DNA of 64,000 nt from Bacteroidota bacterium. GTDB taxonomy: Bacteria; Bacteroidota; Bacteroidia; Bacteroidales; VadinHA17. Every line of letters begins with the position of its first letter. The stretch's first letter is position 1. The notes under the pieces are model-generated. The model saw only the letters and a list, made by a program, of their open reading frames with translations. It ran no database searches and was not told the DNA's origin. Where the stretch lies: contig JADFDS010000004.1 of assembly GCA_018262715.1 (NCBI GenBank), forward strand, positions 35,664 through 99,663, given 5' to 3'. A program made the position numbers and the translations under genes. Below, in pieces: positions 26,095-34,055 of the stretch.

Positions 26095-29000
26095 ACCAGG
26101 GCCACCAGCGCCGTAGCCACCAGCAACAGAAGAAGAAGGGAGATATAAAGTGTGACCCTGTTATACCACAGGGGGGTGTCATCTCCGTAGATGACGAGCG
26201 CCGACCAGTAATATGGATGAGACCGTCCCTGGTCAGCCGTCCTGAGGAATTTCAGCCGTGCATTGCGCAGTGCGGAACTCTTTGTCTGTCCGCTTCTCAT
26301 ATTCTTGTAAAAGGAGTGTATAACCTCCGAGGCTGAGGCGTCATCCACCTCCCACATCGACATCACTGCCGATCGGCTCCCGGCATAGAGGAATCCGCGG
26401 GCAAGGCTGAGTATTCCTTCTCCGCCTGCCAGGATGCCACTGCCTGTGTTGCATGAGCTGAGGACAACCATCATTGCCTTAAGCGGGAGGCTGTAAACCT
26501 CGTATGTGTTGAGCATTCCGTCATCACGGCTATCCTCACTGCCGGCAAAGAGCATTTTTGAAAAGGCAGGCCGGCTGTCATCCACGAGGGTATGCATTGC
26601 CAGGTGAATGATATCGTAACCGGGCGCCTCACGCTTGAAGGTCTCCTCGCTGGCCTCCCGGGCGAGGTAAGCCCTGCCACCACACTGGCTGACAGCATCT
26701 TCAGCCTCAATAAGGGCGGCCGGAAGCTCCCTGATCTCTCCCCTGAGGGTGGGCCACGCTGCAAGAACAGAATCAGAGATCTCCATCCCTTCGTACGTCG
26801 GGGCAAAGGCAACAAGCTTGTTGTTGAATCTCCGGGTTCTCTGCATTGTCTCTGATGAAAGGGTGACACTGTAAATATAAGAGAAACGATACTTCTTCAA
26901 AGCAAACGGAGCCTCCCGGTACAGAAGCCCGGGACTGCGAAACTCTTCAGTCACAAGCGTCTCAAACGGAAGATAGGAAAGGATGTTGTCAGGCGATATA
27001 ACTATCTTGTCACCAACAAGGTATGGTTCGGCGGGCTCGATCAGTATGCGGTATAGGCTGTAGGCCATATCCATATACTCATTGAACGGGGCACGTGATC
27101 CGCTTGTCCTGGGGGTGGTTGACAGTATCCCGCGAAAGCGGTGAAGAGTGTCAAAAAAACCTGAATCGATCTCCCGGGTGATAACCTTATTCCCCCTGCT
27201 GTTGGCAACAAGGATATAAAGCCTGTCTGACGTCAGGACATAGCTGAGCAGATTCGACCTTCTGCCGATGACCTTTCCCACATCGCCGGGCGAAGCCACC
27301 TCATTCCTGTATTTCAGGTTATAGTAAGAAGGATATTGTTCTTCAAAGATGCGGTTTAGCGAGTCACGTGACCTGAGCAGCCTGAAGGTGACACTTTCCC
27401 ATGTAGCCAGTCGCTGCGAATCAGGAACTGCCTTAAGCTGCTCACTGGCAATCAGTTCCCTGTAAAAACCGGTCTGCCGTCTGATTTCCGCTTCGAGACC
27501 GGCCAGCTCAGCAGGAAGGGAAAAACGTGCGGCGTTCAACTCACGGATCGAAGCCAGGAATCCTGCCACTTTGCTCCTTTCGGAATACTCAAATATCCCT
27601 TCCAGGGCTTCGCGGCTGTGATCTGCCTCATAAAGCCTTACATAGTTGCCGATCATGCCTGTATAGAGATCCCTTGAATATGTGCTGAAGCTGGTCCGGC
27701 TTTCATCCTCGCTCAGTTCAAGGCGCTGACGGTCATACAGGGAAGTAATTTTCCTGCCGGTTGCCACCGCCTGCCGGTCATAATGGCTGTCGTGTGCAAC
27801 ATTCGCGAGGGCATCCAGGGCAGCATACCTTATTTCAAGGATATCAACGTCATCCTCGGAAAATACCGCCGGTGCCGCGAGATTACCTCCGGAGCCTGCC
27901 TCTGCTCCGGCGGCCGGGGAATGAGCTCCCGTCAGGAATTCCATTTCATCGGTTATCCTCAGAACCTCGGCATATTTTCCCGCGTTGGCAAGTGACTGCG
28001 CATACTTGACCGTAAAGAACTTTGACACTGACACATCCCATGGATTGGCCCGCACATAGCTGAAACACTGTTCATAAAGAGCCAGTGAGCGTGCACTGCC
28101 GCCCCGGGTGCTGTTAATGAAGTCAGCAAAGGAAACGAGCATCATGAAGTATTCCCTGCTTTCGGGCCCGTAGATGTTTCTTACCCGTGCAATACCCTCC
28201 TCCAGCACCCTTTCCCCTTCACTGATCTGCCCCGACTGACCCAGCAGATTTGAATAATTGATATATAAAAGGTATTTATCCTGAGCATTCTTTTCGTCCT
28301 TTATCGCCAGCCCTCTCCTGAAGTATTCCTCAGCCTTGTCAGACTGTCCCAGCCGCCTGTAAACCAGGGCAACAGTGTTGTGCAGCAGAATACGGGAGGC
28401 TGCATTCCCTGCAGGATAAGTTTCAAATATCTTCAGCGCCTCCCGACAGTAGACCAGTGACTTGTTATATTCCTGGGTGCGGTAAAGGCTCAGTCCTATC
28501 ACATGATACAGGTCAGCCCTGACCCTGGGCAGTACAAGGTCAGGATAGATTCCCGATACCGTCAGACCAGCTTCAGCCAGGGTAACAGCCTTCTCATTGT
28601 CATTCAGCTCCAGGCATATGCTTGCAAGGTTGAGATAATTTGTTGCCAGCCCGGAAGAGTCACTTCCAGAGACAGCTCTCTTTGCGTCCAGAGCTTTCAT
28701 CCCCAGTGGATAAGCTTTGTAAAAATCTCCGGAACTGAGCAGCGAAACTGCCATATTGATCAAACCGTTGGCATACCGCTTGTCAGCCAGATCAAGCTTC
28801 TCCCTGTACATGACCGATCGCGAAAAATAATCAGAAGCCTTTATGTAAAGGTTTGACTGATAAAGCTGTACCCCGACAAAGTAACAGGCATCAGATAGCA
28901 AAAGAGTATCTTTTACTTCAGATGCTTCAAGCACTGCAGTGATTTCCGCCGCGAGCTTCACCGGATCGGCACCACGATCCCTCTTTTCCAGGTAAGCTGC

Positions 29001-29231
29001 AAGTGAATCAGTCTTCTCCCTCAGCCTTTCCTCCTCATATGCATTCCATTGAATATCAGCAGCAGAGAATGGTGCTGAGCCGGATTCTCTCCATCCGACT
29101 GAACTCCCTTCTTTATAAAAGCCTGCAATATTCGGTTTCCCTGCTCCTGCTGCCAGAACCGTGTCCGGTACCATGCAGACAACCATCAAAAACAGGACTA
29201 TTAAAGTGATAATTCCTGACTTCGGACGCAT
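26073..29231 (-). CDS. Exported, membrane-anchored TPR-CHAT protease-like protein
   Basis: A 1052-residue protein. Residues 1-28 form a signal peptide (ITLIVLFLMVVCMV). TPR-type helical repeats run from about 85 to 540, for example ATNYLNLASICLELNDNEKA and HNTVALVYRRLGQSDKAEEY. A helical linker leads to a CHAT (caspase-like) domain at about 700-1010 with the apparent dyad His880 (HLAMHT) and Cys927 (LSSCNTGSG). One helix (VTLYISLLLLLLVATALVAL) near 1025-1045 and a short basic tail anchor it, so TPR and CHAT would face the periplasm. I chose ATG 29231 because it opens directly on the signal peptide; a longer frame starts at 29279. Divergent from the GG-leader peptide. Target unknown. Confidence 0.87.
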   Translation of the reverse strand: MRPKSGIITLIVLFLMVVCMVPDTVLAAGAGKPNIAGFYKEGSSVGWRESGSAPFSAADIQWNAYEEERLREKTDSLAAYLEKRDRGADPVKLAAEITAVLEASEVKDTLLLSDACYFVGVQLYQSNLYIKASDYFSRSVMYREKLDLADKRYANGLINMAVSLLSSGDFYKAYPLGMKALDAKRAVSGSDSSGLATNYLNLASICLELNDNEKAVTLAEAGLTVSGIYPDLVLPRVRADLYHVIGLSLYRTQEYNKSLVYCREALKIFETYPAGNAASRILLHNTVALVYRRLGQSDKAEEYFRRGLAIKDEKNAQDKYLLYINYSNLLGQSGQISEGERVLEEGIARVRNIYGPESREYFMMLVSFADFINSTRGGSARSLALYEQCFSYVRANPWDVSVSKFFTVKYAQSLANAGKYAEVLRITDEMEFLTGAHSPAAGAEAGSGGNLAAPAVFSEDDVDILEIRYAALDALANVAHDSHYDRQAVATGRKITSLYDRQRLELSEDESRTSFSTYSRDLYTGMIGNYVRLYEADHSREALEGIFEYSERSKVAGFLASIRELNAARFSLPAELAGLEAEIRRQTGFYRELIASEQLKAVPDSQRLATWESVTFRLLRSRDSLNRIFEEQYPSYYNLKYRNEVASPGDVGKVIGRRSNLLSYVLTSDRLYILVANSRGNKVITREIDSGFFDTLHRFRGILSTTPRTSGSRAPFNEYMDMAYSLYRILIEPAEPYLVGDKIVISPDNILSYLPFETLVTEEFRSPGLLYREAPFALKKYRFSYIYSVTLSSETMQRTRRFNNKLVAFAPTYEGMEISDSVLAAWPTLRGEIRELPAALIEAEDAVSQCGGRAYLAREASEETFKREAPGYDIIHLAMHTLVDDSRPAFSKMLFAGSEDSRDDGMLNTYEVYSLPLKAMMVVLSSCNTGSGILAGGEGILSLARGFLYAGSRSAVMSMWEVDDASASEVIHSFYKNMRSGQTKSSALRNARLKFLRTADQGRSHPYYWSALVIYGDDTPLWYNRVTLYISLLLLLLVATALVALVYRGPRS

Positions 29232-29254
29232 CAGTGTGGTTCTTCTTTCTTCCA

Positions 29255-29285
29255 CCGGTAAAAGTATAAAACAATCCATTACCGG
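29255..29285. promoter_or_regulatory. Inverted repeat upstream of the CHAT gene
   Basis: Perfect 7-bp arms CCGGTAA (29255-29261) and TTACCGG (29279-29285) separated by 17 nt, placed 24-54 nt before ATG 29231. Possible operator or leader hairpin; no regulator can be named. Confidence 0.35.
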
Positions 29286-29360
29286 GTTCGCATTTTACCC
29301 ATGTTATACAAGCTTGTTATTCAATATGTTGGATTTTTTTTAAAAAAAAGTTGATTTTTT

Positions 29361-29389
29361 CGTGTCACAAAATGGCACTTTCTGACACG
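29361..29389. promoter_or_regulatory. Inverted repeat upstream of the GG-leader peptide gene
   Basis: Perfect 7-bp arms CGTGTCA (29361-29367) and TGACACG (29383-29389) with a 15-nt spacer, about 55-80 nt before the peptide ATG. No TAnnTTTG box is seen between it and the gene. A GTATAA element follows at 29394-29399, so this may be an operator or part of an alternative-sigma promoter. Confidence 0.4.
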
Positions 29390-29442
29390 TACGGTATAAA
29401 TGATAATTAAACCCTGATTTTAACACTTTAAAAATTACAGTT

Positions 29443-29577
29443 ATGAAAACCCTGACAATTGGAAACTTTTCAGAATTTATTCTTTCAAACGAGGAAATGA
29501 TAAACGTACGCGGTGGCAACGGAGCAAATAACGAAGTTGGTGATCCGACCAAACCTCCGGTGATCATCGAGATCTGA
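29443..29577 (+). CDS. Double-glycine leader peptide (bacteriocin/signal precursor)
   Basis: A 44-residue peptide, too short for routine gene callers. The N-terminal 25 residues are a Bacteroidota-type GG leader: MKTLTIGNFSEFI, then LSNEEMINVRGG. Cleavage after Gly25 by a C39 peptidase would release a 19-residue core, NGANNEVGDPTKPPVIIEI. The core has no Cys or aromatic residue and a net charge near -2, unlike cationic or lanthionine-type bacteriocins, so a signal or protein-substrate role is as likely as killing. It sits in the AT-rich gap between the divergent CHAT gene and the TPR membrane protein, with its own terminator right after, so it is probably transcribed alone. The C39 exporter at 23202-25388 is the obvious partner. 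Confidence 0.8.
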   Translation: MKTLTIGNFSEFILSNEEMINVRGGNGANNEVGDPTKPPVIIEI

Positions 29578-29590
29578 GCTGATTATAATT

Positions 29591-29614
29591 GCCGGTTGAC
29601 CCGGCCTGTTTTTG
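29591..29614 (+). terminator. Terminator after the GG-leader peptide gene
   Basis: GCCGG, loop TTGAC, CCGGC, then CTGTTTTTG, 13 nt after the peptide stop. A compact rho-independent terminator. Confidence 0.65.
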
Positions 29615-29768
29615 TAACATAAAAGGGGTAAATCCGCGTTTGCAGATAGCCCTGAATGTCAGGCATCACGCCCGGATACCGGCGGCACTGTCCGCAAAAG
29701 TACGGGGCAGAACATAAATAACTATCTGACTGATAGATTTATATGAGTGTGAAATAATAATGTACAAC

Positions 29769-30515
29769 ATGAAGACAAAAGATGTCAACAATGCCATCGA
29801 GAATTGGCTGGGCGGGCACGCAGACAGGTCTGCACAGGATTGGCTGATTGATGAAATGAAAAAAGATGCTGCACTGGCAAGGGAAGTAACTCTGAGAAGA
29901 AAGACTGACGAGATTCTCTCTGACCGCGAGGTTATCAACCTCAGACATAAACTGACAGCTATTGAGATGAGGAGGCGAAATGCCGGAACCGTGAGGAGAA
30001 CCGTCATCAGGAGTGCAAGGTATGCGGCAGCTGTGGCCCTGATTGCCATACTGTCCACTGCCCTCTACCTGACGCTGAGGCCGTCTGACTCACCCGGAGA
30101 ACTTTATTCTGCCAACTATTCACGCTATGAGTCACCAGGGGCAGTCAGGTCTGCAATCAGTTCGGAGAATACCCTCATGGAAAACGCCATCGCCTCATAC
30201 GCTGCAAGAGAGTATGATAAAGCAATTGTCTATCTCGAACAACTGATTAACACAGGGCAGGAAGACATGGAATCAGTGTTCATGCACGGGATGGCCAACA
30301 TGGAGGTAAAGAACTACCCGGTAGCCAGCGGATCATTCACCCGTGTCATCGATCACAATGACAACCTTTATCTTGAAGATGCGGCCTGGTACCTCGGACT
30401 CTGCTATATGATGACCGACAATAAAGACAAGGCTGTCAGGCAGTTCAGTACTATAGCCTCTTCCGGAAGCAGGTACAGCAAACAGGCTGCCAGGCTGGTC
30501 CGCCGCCTTAAATGA
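29769..30515 (+). CDS. Anti-sigma-like single-pass membrane protein with periplasmic TPR repeats
   Basis: A 248-residue protein. About 80 charged helical residues (DVNNAIENWLGGHADRSAQD onward) precede one transmembrane helix near 84-103 (AAAVALIAILSTALYLTL). Two or three TPR-like repeats follow outside (IASYAAREYDKAIVYLEQLI, VFMHGMANMEVKNYPVASG and YLGLCYMMTDNKDKAVRQF). This layout, a cytoplasmic domain plus a helix plus a sensor domain, is that of an anti-sigma factor, but no zinc-binding ZAS motif is present. An ATG three codons earlier (29760) is an alternative start. It is followed after 27 nt by a histidine kinase gene. Role as partner of the sigma factor at 25528 is inference. Confidence 0.7.
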   Translation: MKTKDVNNAIENWLGGHADRSAQDWLIDEMKKDAALAREVTLRRKTDEILSDREVINLRHKLTAIEMRRRNAGTVRRTVIRSARYAAAVALIAILSTALYLTLRPSDSPGELYSANYSRYESPGAVRSAISSENTLMENAIASYAAREYDKAIVYLEQLINTGQEDMESVFMHGMANMEVKNYPVASGSFTRVIDHNDNLYLEDAAWYLGLCYMMTDNKDKAVRQFSTIASSGSRYSKQAARLVRRLK

Positions 30516-30542
30516 TCAACTAAACTACAACTAACTGTTCAT

Positions 30543-31358
30543 ATGTTCGAGATTCTTCGCAATGCCTGGAATGAGACGGGGCTGACAGCAGCGAATGGGC
30601 ATGAAAAACTGGACAAGATGATCAACCAACCAAATATTCTTTCAGGTGTTTCACATGAGGTGAGAACCCAGATGAACTCAATCGTAGCTTTTTCCTACCT
30701 TATCAATAACGAAAGGTTCAGCGAAAGCGAAAGACGTGAGTTCTCAGAGCAGATCATAATCTCATGCGAACAGCTCATAGGATTGTTTGAAAACTTCTTT
30801 GACACTGCTGCCCTTGAATCAGGGTCAGCCAGGGAAAACCTCCGCGAGACAGATATCACCAGGCTGTTTGAGTCACTTACCTCTGATTTCAGGGTTTTCT
30901 TGAGGAAAAAAGGACGTGACAACGTGGTTCTCATCCAGGAGGATAACCTTCCCGAAAAGCTGATGCTGAAACTTGATACGGCAAGAATGACCAGGATTGT
31001 AAGCAATCTGTTCAGGAATGCACTCGACAATACTTTATCAGGGTTTATTAAAGTAGGGTGCACCTGGTATGATGATACAATCACCTTCTATGTAAAAGAT
31101 TCTGGCCAGGGTTATCCCAGAAGCAGCGACCTGCTGCTTTCCGACAATCCTGAGATCCAACATTCCGAAAGTCAGGATACCTATTCCGCTATGAATTTAA
31201 TCCTGGCCAGAAATCTTATTCTTGCAATGGACGGCAGAATCAGGGTTGAAACCAACGACGCCGGAGGCACCTCTGTCTTCGTTTCATTACCCGCAAGAGA
31301 GAGTCCGGATCTGAAAATACTTACCGGTACCTCTTCGGAGAACAAGATAGCCATCTGA
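30543..31358 (+). CDS. Soluble histidine kinase without sensor domain
   Basis: A 271-residue protein with only the kinase core. The dimerisation/phosphoacceptor segment holds His38 (SGVSHEVRTQMNSI). The ATPase domain has the N box NLFRNALDNT near 156, G1 VKDSGQGYP near 182 and a closing GGTSVFVSLPA. There is no transmembrane helix, PAS or GAF domain, and no response regulator is nearby, so input must come from a partner, perhaps the TPR membrane protein encoded 27 nt upstream. The H-box Gln/Met after the Arg (instead of TPL) is slightly unusual. A strong hairpin follows at 31391-31426. Confidence 0.82.
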   Translation: MFEILRNAWNETGLTAANGHEKLDKMINQPNILSGVSHEVRTQMNSIVAFSYLINNERFSESERREFSEQIIISCEQLIGLFENFFDTAALESGSARENLRETDITRLFESLTSDFRVFLRKKGRDNVVLIQEDNLPEKLMLKLDTARMTRIVSNLFRNALDNTLSGFIKVGCTWYDDTITFYVKDSGQGYPRSSDLLLSDNPEIQHSESQDTYSAMNLILARNLILAMDGRIRVETNDAGGTSVFVSLPARESPDLKILTGTSSENKIAI

Positions 31359-31390
31359 TTCTCTGAAGCCTACAACTGTCTGTTAAGAGT

Positions 31391-31426
31391 GGTAAGGAGG
31401 GCTGCCCCAGGGCACCCTCCCTTACC
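31391..31426 (+). terminator. Long hairpin between convergent genes
   Basis: GGTAAGGAGGG pairs with CCCTCCCTTACC (one bulged base), enclosing an inner GCCC/GGGC pair. It is followed by GGTTTGTATT, with no run of T. Probable terminator for the kinase gene; it could also serve the convergent OmpA gene. Confidence 0.5.
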
Positions 31427-31475
31427 GGTTTGTATTAATTCCCAAATTGTGACAGGTCTTCAGTCAGCCGATTCG

Positions 31476-33428
31476 TCATCTGGCAATACCTTCCGACAGT
31501 ATCGTTATCTCCGTCCGCCTGTTAAGGCGCTTCCCCGCAGGGGTGATATTGTCAGCAACTGGATGGGTCTCACCGTAACCATGCGCAAAGATCCGCTTTC
31601 CGTCAATGCCCCGGTTCATCAGGAACTCCCTGACTGAATCAGCCCTTCTCTCAGAAAGCCGCTGGTTATGCTCATCACTTCCGTCAGAGTCAGTATGCCC
31701 CCCGATCTCAATCACAACAGTGTGGTTCACCTGCAGGAATTCAAGCAGATGCTCAAGTTCAGGCCGCGATGTTTCAAGCAACTCCCATGAGTCAGTGTCA
31801 TAGAACACATTGTACATCCGCATGAATTCTCCCTCACGTACCCTGTTCAGGGCAATGGTCTTCCTGTAAGGCTCCGCGGATGTATAGCCCTCGGCGAAGT
31901 CGAAGTTCTCAGAATAGATCATGTAACCGTCTGCCGTGACATTCATCCCGTAACTGCTTCCCCGGGGCAGGCAGACGAAGAACCCTCCCCTGTTGTCAGT
32001 TAACGAAGTTATCACATCAATACCATTTGTAAGGTCTGACAGTTCATACTTTGCAACAATGGGTTGCCCTGACGCCTTGTCAATAACCGTCCCCTGGAAG
32101 TACAGAACCTGTTCGGGCTGAACCTGCTGCGGCAGATCCAGGTAATATATATCCTTCCCCCTTCCCTTGTCACGGACTGAGGAAAAGTAAGCCCTGCGGC
32201 CCGAAGACTCGATCACAAGTCCTGTTTCATCAGCAGGAGTATTTACCGGCGGACCCAGGTTTTCCGGGCTTGTCCATGTGGAATCACGGTTCATGGTGGA
32301 CACATAGATATCATGCCCGCCAAATGACTCCCTGCCGTTGGATGAGAAGTAGAGCGTTCTTCCGTTGAAATAGATGAAGGGTGAAAATTCATCGTCCACC
32401 GTGTTAATCACCTTTCCCGGGTTGACCGGTTTGCCCCATCTGCCGTCACTGCCACGCAGTGAATACCATATGTCCATACCCCCGATCCCCCCGGGTCTGT
32501 TGCTGACGAAGAAAAGCATCCTTCCGTTGGGACTGACAGATGGCTGTGATTCCCAGTAAGTTGTATTGACAGGAGGCCCGACATTAATCCCGGGTGACCA
32601 CCTGTTGCCGTCATATGATGAGAAGTAGATGTCACATCTCCCCTGTCCGTCGTTTCTGTCACAGGCCGTAAAGAACATATACCTTCCGTCAGAAGAGATT
32701 GACTGTGCTCCTTCATTTCCTGCAGTGTTCAGTGGAGCTCCGGCATTCCGGGCTGTTCCCCAGTATCCGTCTGCAGTCAGCCTGCTCACATAAAAGTCTT
32801 CCTGCCTGTCACGGTTGTAGTCCCTGCCATAGCCTGCCGCCCTTTTCACCTCTCGGGTGAATATCAGCTGCTGGCCGTCACCTGTCACTGAAGGCCAGTA
32901 CTCATCGAGGACAGTGTTGACCGAGTCACCGGCGCTGACCGGCTCAGTTTCAAAGAGGGATGCCGGGAACGAGAGGGCAAAACGGCAGCTGGCAAGCATC
33001 TTTTCAGCTTCTCCGCGCAACCTGGCGGTGGTTCCGGGCTGTTTCAGAAAAGCGTCAAGGTGAATTGAAGCATCATAGTATTTTCCGGTCCGCAACTCGG
33101 CCCTGCCAAGGCTGTAGAGTGCCGGCACAAAGAAGAGTGAGTCCGTGGCAACAGCCGCACGGTAGTGAGTCACCGCCTTTCCCCAGTCACCCGTGTCAGA
33201 ATAGAGCTGACCAAGAATCAGGTGAGCCTCATAGAATTTGCCATCCTCTTTCAGCGCCTGAAGAAGATTTGTCTCTGCCCTGTCGTAATAAAGAAGTTCG
33301 TAATCCCTCTTGCCCTGATCATAGTACTTCAGTGCCCTGTTTGAACGCGTATGAAGGTTCTGTCCGGTAACTGAACACTGGGTCAGAACCAGGAACATAA
33401 GGGCCATTATTGTTCTTCCTGCACTCAT
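31476..33428 (-). CDS. PorE-like OmpA family protein (TPR, PD40 propeller, carboxypeptidase-regulatory-like, OmpA)
   Basis: A 650-residue exported protein. The signal peptide ends near residue 22. TPR repeats (about 30-125; AHLILGQLYSDTGDWGKAV) come first. A PD40/WD40-like propeller (about 165-425) has repeating blades such as EYWPSVTGDGQQLIFTR, SQPSVSPNGRMLFFVSNRPG and EFSPFIYFNGRTLYFSSNGR. A carboxypeptidase-regulatory-like beta domain (about 440-520) follows, then an OmpA peptidoglycan-binding domain (GGHTDSDGSDEHNQRLSERR near 585). This order matches PorE of the type IX secretion system, but Bacteroidota have paralogues with the same layout, so the name is held back. It begins directly after the queE stop and ends a five-gene run. 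Confidence 0.82.
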   Translation of the reverse strand: MSAGRTIMALMFLVLTQCSVTGQNLHTRSNRALKYYDQGKRDYELLYYDRAETNLLQALKEDGKFYEAHLILGQLYSDTGDWGKAVTHYRAAVATDSLFFVPALYSLGRAELRTGKYYDASIHLDAFLKQPGTTARLRGEAEKMLASCRFALSFPASLFETEPVSAGDSVNTVLDEYWPSVTGDGQQLIFTREVKRAAGYGRDYNRDRQEDFYVSRLTADGYWGTARNAGAPLNTAGNEGAQSISSDGRYMFFTACDRNDGQGRCDIYFSSYDGNRWSPGINVGPPVNTTYWESQPSVSPNGRMLFFVSNRPGGIGGMDIWYSLRGSDGRWGKPVNPGKVINTVDDEFSPFIYFNGRTLYFSSNGRESFGGHDIYVSTMNRDSTWTSPENLGPPVNTPADETGLVIESSGRRAYFSSVRDKGRGKDIYYLDLPQQVQPEQVLYFQGTVIDKASGQPIVAKYELSDLTNGIDVITSLTDNRGGFFVCLPRGSSYGMNVTADGYMIYSENFDFAEGYTSAEPYRKTIALNRVREGEFMRMYNVFYDTDSWELLETSRPELEHLLEFLQVNHTVVIEIGGHTDSDGSDEHNQRLSERRADSVREFLMNRGIDGKRIFAHGYGETHPVADNITPAGKRLNRRTEITILSEGIAR

Positions 33429-34055
33429 TCAGGGGATATGCATGAATTTATGTGCCTGCAGTGAGACCCTCCACCGGGTATTCTTTTTCACATATTCCGT
33501 TATCGCCTCTATCATCTCCCTGTACATGCTCCATTCCGGCTGCAGAAGAAGCTGGCAGCCCGGCCCCACATTCCGGCTGTACCTCTCTGCCTCTTCAAAA
33601 TCAGTGCCATCATGAATAACCACCTTGAGTTCATCCGCCATTTCCCAGATTCCGGGGAGAGGCGGTGAATTTTTCTTTGGCGAGAGGGTTATCCAGTCCC
33701 ATTTGCCTGTAAGGGGATATGCCCCCGAGGTCTCCAGGAAGGTTTTGATCCCTTTTGACCTGAGCAGGACACACAGCGGTTCCATGTTCCACATCAGCGG
33801 CTCGCCGCCGGTAACAACCACCGAATCAGCCCCGGCAGCAGAAACGTTTCCGGCAATGCTCTCTATGGCAACCATCGGATGGAGTTCGGCATTCCATGAA
33901 TACCTGGTATCACACCAGCTGCAGCATATGTCGCATCCCCCCACCCGTATGAAGTAAGCTGCCCGGCCCGTATTGCACCCCTCTCCCTGGACCGAGTAGA
34001 ACTCTTCCACCAGGGGGAGCATCCGCCCGCTGCTCTCTGTCTCCGTCTTCCTCAT
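33429..34055 (-). CDS. queE: 7-carboxy-7-deazaguanine synthase (radical SAM)
   Basis: A 208-residue radical SAM enzyme that converts 6-carboxytetrahydropterin to 7-carboxy-7-deazaguanine in queuosine synthesis. The iron-sulfur motif CX3CX2C is present as Cys41, Cys45 and Cys48 (GGCDICCSWCDT); an additional Cys44 is extra. VEEFYSVQGEG at residues 16-26 and the VVTGGEPLMW block near 80 are typical. Length is right for the short QueE group. Its start overlaps the phosphatase stop by 4 nt, and its stop touches the start of the OmpA-family gene. No other queuosine gene is in the window. Confidence 0.93.
   Translation of the reverse strand: MRKTETESSGRMLPLVEEFYSVQGEGCNTGRAAYFIRVGGCDICCSWCDTRYSWNAELHPMVAIESIAGNVSAAGADSVVVTGGEPLMWNMEPLCVLLRSKGIKTFLETSGAYPLTGKWDWITLSPKKNSPPLPGIWEMADELKVVIHDGTDFEEAERYSRNVGPGCQLLLQPEWSMYREMIEAITEYVKKNTRWRVSLQAHKFMHIP

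Noticed and set aside
29340..29567. Open frame on the minus strand opposite the GG-leader peptide
   Set aside because: The plus-strand frame has a clear leader motif and a terminator directly after it; the minus frame runs through both upstream elements and has no features.
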